Notes: generated by a model from the letters alone, not told the origin. A stretch of 15,825 nt of DNA from Nautiliaceae bacterium (GCA_027008345.1 JALTBU010000226.1:1-15825), one strand, 5' to 3'. Positions 6,949 through 12,991 are shown, counted from the first letter of the stretch. Numbers and translations are program-made.

Positions 6949-7051
6949 ATTTTTCTCCTTGAATTATTTTTTTGGTTTTGGGTTTAGCCTCCCTCTCCCT
7001 TAACACCTAAATAGTGCAACCCTACCAAGGAATAAAGAGGTGAGAACTAGA
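6949..7051 (-). promoter_or_regulatory. structured rpsB mRNA leader, possible S2 autoregulatory element
   Basis: About 100 transcribed bases lie between the inferred start (near 7051) and the rpsB ATG. In minus-strand RNA, CACCT (7042-7038) can pair with AGGTG (7008-7004), and GGGTT (7022-7018) with AACCC (6984-6980). The two stems interleave, so together they would form an H-type pseudoknot. Between them is a purine run, AAGGGAGAGGGAGG. This stretch is much less AT-rich than other intergenic DNA here. Ribosomal-protein leader function is inference from position. Confidence 0.45.
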
Positions 7052-7057
7052 AACGAA

Positions 7058-7063
7058 ATTATA
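7058..7063 (-). promoter_or_regulatory. -10 box of rpsB-tsf promoter
   Basis: The minus strand reads TATAGTATAATTTCG, giving TATAAT at 7063-7058 and a start near 7051. No recognisable -35 is seen, as is common for Campylobacterota sigma-70 promoters. Confidence 0.55.
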
Positions 7064-7094
7064 CTATAAATTTTAAACAAATTGTTTATATTAT

Positions 7095-7111
7095 TTCCTT
7101 TAAAAAAGGAA
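7095..7111. repeat. inverted repeat between rpsB and luxS promoters
   Basis: TTCCTTT (7095-7101) and AAAGGAA (7105-7111) form a perfect 7-bp inverted repeat around AAA. It lies 32-53 bases upstream of the rpsB -10, in the divergent promoter region. It may be an operator or chance in AT-rich DNA. Confidence 0.35.
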
Positions 7112-7137
7112 TACATTAAAAATGATGAATTTTTTAT

Positions 7138-7186
7138 CCTCCTCAACTCTCACCTCCCAACTCCTCACCCATCCACTCATTCACCC
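7138..7186. other. 49-base G-free, C-rich tract upstream of luxS
   Basis: No G occurs on the plus strand for 49 bases, and by my count 28 of the 49 are C. It reads as degenerate 7-8-base units of the CTCACCY / CTCAYYC kind. It ends eight bases before the luxS extended -10. It is entirely unlike the AT-rich surroundings. Function unknown. Confidence 0.7.
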
Positions 7187-7191
7187 GTTTA

Positions 7192-7200
7192 TGATATAAT
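7192..7200 (+). promoter_or_regulatory. luxS: extended -10 promoter of luxS
   Basis: TGATATAAT at 7192-7200 would start transcription near 7207. AAAGGAT (7207-7213) then serves as SD for the ATG at 7219, so the leader is very short. Confidence 0.6.
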
Positions 7201-7218
7201 TATAAAAAAGGATAGACT

Positions 7219-7752
7219 ATGCCAATGCTTGACAGTTTTTTAGTTGACCATGTAAAAATGCCGGCCCCCGCTCTTAGAGTAGCAAAACATGTAAAAACAC
7301 CAAAAGGTGATATTATCACAGTTTATGATGTAAGATTTGCAAAGCCAAATAAAGAAATTATTGATGAAAAAGCTATGCATACACTTGAACATCTGTTTGC
7401 CGGATTTATGAGAGAAAATCTTCCAAATTACGATATTATAGATATCTCGCCTATGGGATGTAGGACAGGTTTTTATATGAGTATAATAGGAACGCCAAAA
7501 GATGAAGATGTTATCAAAGCATGGAGAGCTTCTATGCAAAACATTCTCGATACAAATACAATTCCAGAAGCAAACATTTATCAGTGCGGAAGCTGTTATA
7601 TGCATTCATTAGATGGTGCAAAAAAAGTTGCAAAACACATTTTGGATAATGAAATAGAAATTATGGATAATAAAAAATTAGCATTAGACCCAAATAATAT
7701 TCCAAATATTTGCGATGTAGATAAAAGCAAAGTAAAAGTTTTAGGAATATAA
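7219..7752 (+). CDS. luxS: S-ribosylhomocysteine lyase (AI-2 synthase)
   Basis: Cytoplasmic metalloenzyme of the activated methyl cycle. It splits S-ribosylhomocysteine into homocysteine and DPD, the precursor of autoinducer AI-2. The metal ligands are all present: His54 and His58 in HTLEH, and Cys123 in YQCG. The catalytic Cys81 sits in SPMGCRTGFYM. The product is 177 residues, somewhat longer than most LuxS (about 155-170), with extra residues mainly at the C-terminus. The start is supported by AAAGGAT before the ATG. LuxS and AI-2 production have been reported in vent Campylobacterota including Caminibacter; whether AI-2 is a signal here cannot be judged. It is followed on the same strand by the superoxide reductase gene after 63 bases, and the two may be co-transcribed. 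Confidence 0.98.
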   Translation: MPMLDSFLVDHVKMPAPALRVAKHVKTPKGDIITVYDVRFAKPNKEIIDEKAMHTLEHLFAGFMRENLPNYDIIDISPMGCRTGFYMSIIGTPKDEDVIKAWRASMQNILDTNTIPEANIYQCGSCYMHSLDGAKKVAKHILDNEIEIMDNKKLALDPNNIPNICDVDKSKVKVLGI

Positions 7753-7758
7753 TTTCCT
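7743..7758 (+). terminator. weak hairpin at the end of luxS
   Basis: AGGAA (7743-7747) and TTCCT (7754-7758) flank a TATAAT loop that includes the luxS stop, followed by the pyrimidine run TGTCTTTTCTCTTCC. Five base pairs is weak; partial read-through into the next gene is likely. Confidence 0.25.
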
Positions 7759-7815
7759 TGTCTTTTCTCTTCCTTTCAGATAAAATAAGATAAATTTACT
7801 CTTAAAAGGATTAAA

Positions 7816-8286
7816 ATGAAAAGAAGAGATGCATTAAAAAGACTTGGAGCTTTAGGATTATTAACGACAGCTATACCATCTTTTGCAAACACAAAAGAAA
7901 ATGAAAAATTCTGTGATGTTTATACAAATTATAGACCTCAAATTAAAAATAGAAACTGGATGAAAATAAAAGACCCAAAACACCCTACAAAAGGCGAGCT
8001 TAAACATACTCCTGATATCAAAATAGGACAAACAAATGAAAAAGGTTTTACTAAAATTGAAATAACTCTTGGTAAAAATGGAATAATTCATCCTTCAACA
8101 AAAGAGCATTATATTGATTTTATTGAAGTATATGCCGATAATGAACTTGTTGGAAAAACTGTATTTGAACCGGGCGAAGCAATGGGGTATGTATCATATA
8201 ATGTAAAATTAAACGGTGCAAAAACAATAAAAGCAGTAGCTGGATGCAATATTCACGGAATCTGGGAAAACAGAGTTTCTGTATAA
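7816..8286 (+). CDS. Tat-exported superoxide reductase (desulfoferrodoxin-family iron site)
   Basis: Probable superoxide reductase, which reduces superoxide to hydrogen peroxide without making oxygen, suited to an anaerobe or microaerophile. The non-haem iron centre is recognisable: His64 in KHTP, His92 and His98 in HPSTKEHYI, and Cys144 and His147 in CNIHG. The N-terminal desulforedoxin Cys4 domain is absent, so this is the one-iron (neelaredoxin) class. Residues 1-24 look like a twin-arginine signal: RRDALK, hydrophobic GALGLLTTAI, then PSFA, implying export of the folded iron protein to the periplasm. The usual EKHxP reads LKHTP: the position two before the first ligand is Leu62 instead of Glu. 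The SD AAGGA lies five bases before the ATG. The electron donor is not encoded nearby. Confidence 0.88.
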   Translation: MKRRDALKRLGALGLLTTAIPSFANTKENEKFCDVYTNYRPQIKNRNWMKIKDPKHPTKGELKHTPDIKIGQTNEKGFTKIEITLGKNGIIHPSTKEHYIDFIEVYADNELVGKTVFEPGEAMGYVSYNVKLNGAKTIKAVAGCNIHGIWENRVSV

Positions 8287-8322
8287 TTTCCCATTTTTTT
8301 CCTTTAAAAAATAATATTTTAT

Positions 8323-8331
8323 TGTTATAAT
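8323..8331 (+). promoter_or_regulatory. extended -10 promoter of corA
   Basis: TGTTATAAT (TGn plus TATAAT at 8326-8331). The start would fall near 8338-8340, only a few bases before the large leader hairpin, giving a corA leader of about 70 nt. Confidence 0.6.
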
Positions 8332-8343
8332 TTCAAAATACTC

Positions 8344-8392
8344 AGGTTGTAGAGGCTATAACTTTATAAAAATTTTATAGCCCCTGCAACCT
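8344..8392 (+). promoter_or_regulatory. corA leader hairpin 1 (frees the Shine-Dalgarno)
   Basis: Bases 8344-8361 pair with 8375-8392: 18 positions with one A-C mismatch (8353/8383) and one T-G wobble (8350/8386), around a 13-base loop. The outer arms are AGGTTG and CAACCT. It is not followed by a T run, so it is not an intrinsic terminator. Its 3' arm shares bases 8389-8392 with hairpin 2. Confidence 0.8.
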
Positions 8393-8405
8393 CCTAAAAG
8401 GAGGT
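8389..8405 (+). promoter_or_regulatory. corA leader hairpin 2, Shine-Dalgarno sequestering
   Basis: ACCTCC (8389-8394) pairs perfectly with GGAGGT (8400-8405) across the loop TAAAA. GGAGG at 8400-8404 is the corA Shine-Dalgarno, five bases before the ATG at 8410. The CCTCC arm mimics the 16S rRNA anti-SD. Hairpins 1 and 2 cannot both form fully. Confidence 0.75.
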
Positions 8406-8409
8406 CACT

Positions 8410-9342
8410 ATGTATATATATAAAAACAAACTCCTTCAAGAAATTGATCTTAAAATAAATGATAACGAAAAAGAAATTATTTTCTCAACCGTAAAAAATG
8501 AAAAAATAATTAAATGGTTAAAAAGCCACGGTTTTCCTGAAAGTTTCATTGAAGATATACAAAGTGAAGATCAATCTTTAACTTATGAAGAGACTGAATC
8601 ATTTAAACTTCTTATTTTGAAATATATCAAATTTGACGAAGAAGAAAATCTTCTTTATGATGACAGCAATGTTGTAATTATTATTACTGAAAATAAATTT
8701 TTCGTGTTAGCAGAAGAAAAAGAAATAATTACAGAAATAGCAAAGAAATTTGCTAAAAGATATAAAAACCAGGATTTTTATTATGTAACATATTTAATTG
8801 CTGATATTCTTGTAGATAATACAATGTTAATAATTGATGTTATAGATGAGGCGCTTGAAGATTTGGAAGATTCAATCTTTCACGAAGATATTGAAGAAGA
8901 CGAACTTCAAAAAGACATCTATTATGCCAGACGGACTCTTAACAGAATTTCAAAAGTAGCAATTCAGACAAAAGATGTAATAAACAGAGCCTACAACAGA
9001 TTTCCTCCTATTACAAGAAAAAAACTAAAATATGAATTTATAGATATAAGCGAACATCTCAAATATCTTATAAACGAATCTAAAACGCTGCTTGACAGAA
9101 CAGGTTATTTACTAAATCTTCACATGGGTATACTCTCAACAAGAATGAATAAAGCAATGCAACGCCTTGCTGCTATTTCTTTAATTTTTTTACCTCTTAC
9201 ATTCGTAGTTGGAAATTATGGAATGAATTTTGATTATATGCCAGAGCTCCATTGGAAATATGGCTATTTAGCAGTATGGATTTTAAATATTTCACTTGCA
9301 ATTGGAATAATTATATGGCTTAAAAAGAAAAAATGGATTTAA
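8410..9342 (+). CDS. corA: CorA-family divalent cation (Mg2+/Co2+/Ni2+) transporter
   Basis: Inner-membrane homopentameric channel for Mg2+ and related divalent ions. The family signature YGMNF is at residues 270-274, followed by MPELHW at 277-282. There are two C-terminal membrane helices, at about 252-270 and 285-304, with the Lys-rich end KKKKWI in the cytoplasm. The N-terminal 240 residues form the soluble funnel domain, rich in Glu/Asp, including the long willow-type helices (DEALEDLEDSIFHEDIEEDELQKD). At 310 residues it has normal length. It stands alone behind its own promoter and a leader with two alternative hairpins, which suggests translational control, conceivably by ion concentration. 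The ion transported in vivo cannot be fixed from sequence. Confidence 0.95.
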   Translation: MYIYKNKLLQEIDLKINDNEKEIIFSTVKNEKIIKWLKSHGFPESFIEDIQSEDQSLTYEETESFKLLILKYIKFDEEENLLYDDSNVVIIITENKFFVLAEEKEIITEIAKKFAKRYKNQDFYYVTYLIADILVDNTMLIIDVIDEALEDLEDSIFHEDIEEDELQKDIYYARRTLNRISKVAIQTKDVINRAYNRFPPITRKKLKYEFIDISEHLKYLINESKTLLDRTGYLLNLHMGILSTRMNKAMQRLAAISLIFLPLTFVVGNYGMNFDYMPELHWKYGYLAVWILNISLAIGIIIWLKKKKWI

Positions 9343-9360
9343 ATTAATTTAAAATTGAAA

Positions 9361-9384
9361 ATGATTAATGGAAAATCATCTTTT
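9361..9384 (+). terminator. probable corA terminator
   Basis: ATGATT (9361-9366) pairs with AATCAT (9374-9379) over a 7-base loop and is followed by CTTTT. It lies 18 bases after the corA stop. A second small hairpin follows at once (TTTAGT 9382-9387 / ACTAAA 9393-9398). Short stems, moderate support. Confidence 0.4.
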
Positions 9385-9398
9385 AGTTACCGACTAAA

Positions 9399-9652
9399 TT
9401 ATAAAAAGAGCAAAACATTTAGAAAATTAACTAAATTTTGAATATTAAAATTGCACTTACGCAAAAGCTCAAGTAGTTTTTCACAAAATTCAAGTGTTAC
9501 ATAACAAGAAGTAGGAAATTGTTATGATTTATTTTTTGAAGTAATTATAGTTTAAAACTTGTTTGTAAGTTTTATTTTTTATGCAAAGAATATTAGTTTA
9601 ATACTTTCAATAGAATCTTCACAATTTGTCTTTGACACTATTTATGAAAAAT
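9399..9652. other. non-coding gap between corA and porB, possible decayed coding DNA
   Basis: No intact gene is seen. On the minus strand, 9521-9402 is open for 40 codons and reads like protein (for example YVTLEFCEKLLELLRKCNFN) but has no start codon or SD. Upstream on the same strand, in another frame, is a second protein-like stretch, KTNCEDSIESIKLIFFA, ending at a stop. These may be frameshifted remnants of one lost gene. I cannot name its family. An isolated plus-strand terminator lies inside the gap. Confidence 0.35.
9553..9580 (+). terminator. orphan intrinsic terminator on the plus strand
   Basis: TAAAACTT (9553-9560) pairs with AAGTTTTA (9567-9574) over the loop GTTTGT and is followed directly by six T. 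This is the best canonical terminator in the window, yet it is 210 bases past corA with no plus-strand gene between. It may back up the corA terminator, end a small RNA, or stop transcription entering por antisense. Confidence 0.6.
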
Positions 9653-9690
9653 ATAAAAGAGAGAAGAGATCAAACTCCGGCTTCTTCTCT
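9653..9690 (-). terminator. terminator of the por operon
   Basis: In minus-strand RNA, AGAGAAGA (9690-9683) pairs with TCTTCTCT (9667-9660) across a 15-base loop and is followed by CTTTTATATTTTT. The 5' arm lies within the last codons of porB. Confidence 0.5.
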
Positions 9691-10623
9691 TCTTTGTAAA
9701 TATTCCCAATATCTGTCAACTTCTTTTTGCCATTCTTCAATAAGCCATTTATTTTCAGGTTTAAACAGATGTGAAAATCTTCCTTGTCTACTTAAATACT
9801 CTTCAACAGGAAGTTTGTTTTTTGGTCTATATGAAATAGTCAATTTATGTCCATCTTCAATTTCATAAAGAGGGAAAACACAAGTTTCAACTGCCAAATC
9901 ACCAATCTCAACAGTATCCTCAGGTTTAAATTTCCATTCAGTTGTACATGGACTTAGTGCATTAATAAATGTAGGGCCTACTGTACTAATCGCTTTTGCT
10001 GCTTTAGTTGCTAAATCTTTCCAATGTTTTGTACTCGGAACAGCCGTTGCCACATATGGTGCACCATGAGCTGCCATAATCATAGTTAAATCTTTTTTTC
10101 TATGTTTTTCACCATAACTCACTCTTCCTCTTGGAGATGTAGTAGTATGTGCACCAATTGGAGTTGATGAGCTTCTTTGCCCTCCTGTATTCATATATCC
10201 TTCATTATCAAGACATACATATAAAAAGTCATGACCTCTCTCAGTTGCACCAGAAAGTGATTGGAAACCAATATCATAAGTTCCACCATCACCGCCGAAT
10301 GCTACAAATTTTACATTTCTATCTTCATTATAAAGTCTGTTCTTTCTGCTTAATGCTTTATACATAGCTTCAGCACCGCTTATACCTGCTGCTGCATTTT
10401 CAAATCCAATATGAAGCCAGCTTACATCCCAAGATGTATAAGGATAAATAGCACTACAAACTTCAAGACATCCAGTAGCAGTTGAAACCACTAAATCATC
10501 ATCAGTCGCATTTACAACTTCTCTTACTATCATACCATGTGCACATCCTGGACATAATCTATGTCCACCTTGGAACCTATCAGGAGTACAAGCAAATTCT
10601 TTTAAATTAGTAATATTTTTCAT
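9670..10623 (-). CDS. porB: pyruvate:ferredoxin oxidoreductase, beta subunit
   Basis: Thiamine-diphosphate and [4Fe-4S] subunit of the cytoplasmic four-subunit enzyme interconverting pyruvate + CoA with acetyl-CoA + CO2 + reduced ferredoxin/flavodoxin. The ThDP site runs from GDGGTYDIG at residues 111-119 to NEGYMNTGG at 140-148. The four cluster cysteines of the POR family are in place: Cys24 and Cys27 (CPGC), Cys52 (ATGC) and Cys226 (SPC). At 317 residues it matches Helicobacter PorB. It is last in the operon, nine bases after porA, with AAGGAG as SD. In an autotroph using the reductive TCA cycle it would run as pyruvate synthase; that direction is inference. Confidence 0.95.
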   Translation of the reverse strand: MKNITNLKEFACTPDRFQGGHRLCPGCAHGMIVREVVNATDDDLVVSTATGCLEVCSAIYPYTSWDVSWLHIGFENAAAGISGAEAMYKALSRKNRLYNEDRNVKFVAFGGDGGTYDIGFQSLSGATERGHDFLYVCLDNEGYMNTGGQRSSSTPIGAHTTTSPRGRVSYGEKHRKKDLTMIMAAHGAPYVATAVPSTKHWKDLATKAAKAISTVGPTFINALSPCTTEWKFKPEDTVEIGDLAVETCVFPLYEIEDGHKLTISYRPKNKLPVEEYLSRQGRFSHLFKPENKWLIEEWQKEVDRYWEYLQRREEAGV

Positions 10624-10632
10624 ATAAACTCC

Positions 10633-11850
10633 TTAATTAAATGATAACTTAGGACCTCTAAGGTTAATGAAACCTTGTAAGTCAGTTACTCTTTTTCCAG
10701 CTTTTGCATTTTCATTTGTTTCTTTAATTACTTCTAAAATATGTTCAACCGTTGTATCTCTTCCACCAAGTCCGTAAATATAATTTGTCATAATTGCACT
10801 TTGTCCATTTGCCGCAAGTGCACCTGATACTTCATTATAAAGTGCACCCATTGCACCCATAGGAGCATTTCTATCAAGAGCCGCAACCGCTTTTACATTT
10901 TTAAGTTTTTCAGCAATTTCATTATATGGAAATGGTCTAAAACTTCTTGGCATTATAAGACCAGCTTTAATGCCCTGTTCTCTTGCTTTATCCACAGCAA
11001 CCATTGCAGTTTCATATGCACTTCCCATTACTACAATAGCAACATCTGCATCATCAAGTTTATATGTTTCAACTCTATTATATTTTCTGCCTGTAAGTTT
11101 TTCGAAAGCTGCAAACACTTCATCAATTACAGCAGGTGATTCCATTAAAGCTTTATGTTGGCTTGCTTTAAATTCAAAATGCCACTCTTCTTCTGTTTGA
11201 GCACCGTAAGTTTGAGGATTTTTTGTATCAAGCATAGGATTAATTGCTTTATAATCTCCAATAAATTTATATGCAGTTTCATCATCAAGTGGTTCTACTA
11301 CTTGAGCTGTGTGTGATACTAAAAATCCGTCTTGGTTTGTTGTTACCGGAAGTCTTACTCTTTCATCTTCTGCAATTTTAAATGCACATAAAGTCATATC
11401 ATATGCTTCTTGTGGATTATTTGCTATTAAATGAATCCATCCGGCATCTCTACCTAAATATAAATCGCCGTGATCTCCATGAATATTAAGTGGAGATGCA
11501 AGGGCTCTGTTTACTACAGTCATAACAATTGGAAGTCTCATCCCACTTGCTTGGTATAAAACCTCTACCATTAACGCATAACCTTGGCTTGAAGTCGCAG
11601 TAGCAACTCTTCCACCTGCTGCGGCTGCACCGACACACGCACTCATAGCTGAATGCTCAGATTCAACCATTACAAATTCACCGTCAACATATCCGTCAGC
11701 AAGAAATTGTGCATAATTTTGAACAATTGGTGTTGAAGGTGTAATAGGATAAGCAGCTACTACATCAACTTGTGCCTGTCTTAGGGCATGGCTTGCAGCC
11801 ATATTCCCATCCCAAACCTCTTTTGATTTTAATTCATATCTTTGTGCCAT
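10633..11850 (-). CDS. porA: pyruvate:ferredoxin oxidoreductase, alpha subunit
   Basis: Large subunit providing the pyrimidine-binding domain for thiamine diphosphate and the 2-oxoacid site, paired with PorB. Residues about 18-230 carry the POR N-terminal domain: AAYPITPSTPI, then EYEHS-type segment VESEHSAMSACVGAAAAGGRVATATSSQG with the activating Glu, and NIHGDHGDLYLGRD. Residues about 265-390 form the transketolase C-terminal-like domain (ADVAIVVMGS, LIMPRSFRPFP, ALDRNAPMGAMGAL). The 405-residue length is as in Helicobacter PorA. The YPITPST context fits pyruvate rather than 2-oxoglutarate enzymes, but closely related 2-oxoacid oxidoreductases cannot be fully excluded without alignment. 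It lies ten bases after porD, with AAAGGA upstream of the ATG. Confidence 0.94.
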   Translation of the reverse strand: MAQRYELKSKEVWDGNMAASHALRQAQVDVVAAYPITPSTPIVQNYAQFLADGYVDGEFVMVESEHSAMSACVGAAAAGGRVATATSSQGYALMVEVLYQASGMRLPIVMTVVNRALASPLNIHGDHGDLYLGRDAGWIHLIANNPQEAYDMTLCAFKIAEDERVRLPVTTNQDGFLVSHTAQVVEPLDDETAYKFIGDYKAINPMLDTKNPQTYGAQTEEEWHFEFKASQHKALMESPAVIDEVFAAFEKLTGRKYNRVETYKLDDADVAIVVMGSAYETAMVAVDKAREQGIKAGLIMPRSFRPFPYNEIAEKLKNVKAVAALDRNAPMGAMGALYNEVSGALAANGQSAIMTNYIYGLGGRDTTVEHILEVIKETNENAKAGKRVTDLQGFINLRGPKLSFN

Positions 11851-11860
11851 ACTCTTTCCT

Positions 11861-12259
11861 TTAATCTTTTTTAGGCCATTGTTTTAATGCTTCATCATTA
11901 TCAACAAATTCAGGGAACATTAAAAGCGATTTAATAGGTGTAGGACATACATCTACACAAACCGCACAACCTTTACATAAATTATAATTAATTCCAACTA
12001 TTTTTGCCTGTTTTTTGCCTCTTTTATTTACCACTTCTTCAACTATAAAACAACTGTCAGGGCAAGAAACCCAACAAAAATCACAGTCAATACAAAGGTC
12101 TCTATTAAATACAGGTTTTTCAACTCTCCAATCTGCAACTTTATAATTATAAGAATTAAATTTACTTCTTATTTTTTTTTCTGGGTCTTCAAATGAAGGA
12201 AGAACAGCCCCTGGTTGAATTTTATCCCATGTTGTCATCATTTCTTTTGGTGTAGCCAT
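11861..12259 (-). CDS. porD: pyruvate:ferredoxin oxidoreductase, delta (ferredoxin-like) subunit
   Basis: Small electron-transfer subunit with two [4Fe-4S] clusters carrying electrons from the ThDP centre to external ferredoxin or flavodoxin. Two CxxCxxCxxxCP motifs are complete: Cys56-59-62-66 with Pro67, and Cys95-98-101-105 with Pro106; Cys70 is an extra cysteine. Total length is 132 residues. An N-terminal extension of about 50 residues precedes the clusters, as in the Helicobacter and Campylobacter delta subunits. The SD AAGGAG precedes the ATG. It sits nine bases after porG and ten before porA, so all four subunits come from one transcript. Confidence 0.95.
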   Translation of the reverse strand: MATPKEMMTTWDKIQPGAVLPSFEDPEKKIRSKFNSYNYKVADWRVEKPVFNRDLCIDCDFCWVSCPDSCFIVEEVVNKRGKKQAKIVGINYNLCKGCAVCVDVCPTPIKSLLMFPEFVDNDEALKQWPKKD

Positions 12260-12268
12260 AATATCTCC

Positions 12269-12826
12269 TTATTTTACTTCTTCATAAGCTCTTTTAATAG
12301 CTTTTAAGTTACCATCAATTATTTTTTTTGGAAATTTTGAAAGAATATCTTCAATTGAAACTAAAAAATCTTCAAATGGAATGATTTGTGAAATTTTCAT
12401 AAATGCACCAAGCATTGGCGTATTTGGAATTGCTCTTCCGATTTCTTCTTGTGAAATCTTAATAGCATCAACAACATATAATTTCTTACCTTGAAGATGT
12501 TTTGCAATAGTTAGTAAATCATCTTTATCCATATGAGAAGTTACTATAAAAATAGTATCATCAGTAGTATTATCAACTATTTCCTCTTGGAAAACAAGTG
12601 AAGGGTCAATTACCAAAACATAATCTGGTGTCATCCATTTTGAATGATCTAAAATTGGCTTGTCATCAATTTTGTCATATGCCGTCATTGGAGCACCTCT
12701 TTTTTCTGCACCATAAACTGAATATGCTTGAACATATTTGCCTGTTCTTGCCATAACATCAGCTAATGCTTTTGCTCCAGTTACAGCTCCTTGACCTGCC
12801 CTTGAATGCCATCTAATTTGTAACAT
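12269..12826 (-). CDS. porG: pyruvate:ferredoxin oxidoreductase, gamma subunit
   Basis: Gamma subunit of the four-part POR, responsible for the domain that contributes to CoA/ThDP-side binding in fused enzymes. Family features are the N-terminal RWHSRAGQGAVTGAKALADV (RAGQG at residues 9-13) and the segment AYSVYGAEKRGAPMTAY. At 185 residues it has normal length. It is the first gene of the operon porG-porD-porA-porB, the same order as the Helicobacter pylori por operon, where the gene is also called porC. The SD AAGG lies six bases before the ATG. Its promoter lies in the divergent gap shared with trkA. Confidence 0.95.
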   Translation of the reverse strand: MLQIRWHSRAGQGAVTGAKALADVMARTGKYVQAYSVYGAEKRGAPMTAYDKIDDKPILDHSKWMTPDYVLVIDPSLVFQEEIVDNTTDDTIFIVTSHMDKDDLLTIAKHLQGKKLYVVDAIKISQEEIGRAIPNTPMLGAFMKISQIIPFEDFLVSIEDILSKFPKKIIDGNLKAIKRAYEEVK

Positions 12827-12875
12827 ATTAATCCTTTTTTTCGTATTTTAACTAAAAACAGCTTAAAGTATTATT

Positions 12876-12884
12876 AATATAGCA
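12876..12884 (-). promoter_or_regulatory. extended -10 promoter of the por operon
   Basis: The minus strand reads TGCTATATT (TGn plus TATATT at 12881-12876). A start near 12869 would give a leader of about 43 bases before porG. An upstream A/T-rich stretch (12905-12940) could act as an UP-like element. No -35 is visible. Confidence 0.45.
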
Positions 12885-12941
12885 TAAAAAATGTCTTTTT
12901 TATAATTGAAAAAATAAATATTATTTTTTTTTATTTATATG

Positions 12942-12954
12942 TTACATTTTGTAA
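12942..12954. promoter_or_regulatory. palindrome at the trkA promoter, possible operator
   Basis: TTACA-TTT-TGTAA is a perfect 5-bp inverted repeat with a 3-base centre. It lies ten bases before the trkA -10, covering the -35 position, where a bound protein would block polymerase. No matching regulator is recognised. Confidence 0.35.
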
Positions 12955-12963
12955 TAAAAGAGT

Positions 12964-12969
12964 TATAAT
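12964..12969 (+). promoter_or_regulatory. -10 box of trkA-trkH promoter
   Basis: TATAAT at 12964-12969 gives a start near 12976, followed by AAGGAG (12981-12986) and the ATG at 12992. The leader is about 16 bases. Confidence 0.55.
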
Positions 12970-12991
12970 TATGCGTTTATAAGGAGTTACA

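Noticed and set aside
7240..7605. 121-residue minus-strand open frame inside luxS
   Set aside because: Cys/His/Phe-rich antisense shadow; all LuxS active-site motifs are on the plus strand.
8344..8392. Large hairpin as an intrinsic terminator for the superoxide reductase gene
   Set aside because: It is not followed by a T run and lies downstream of a good extended -10, so it belongs to the corA leader.
9626..9868. 80-residue plus-strand frame at the end of porB
   Set aside because: Antisense to porB and its terminator; no ribosome binding site.
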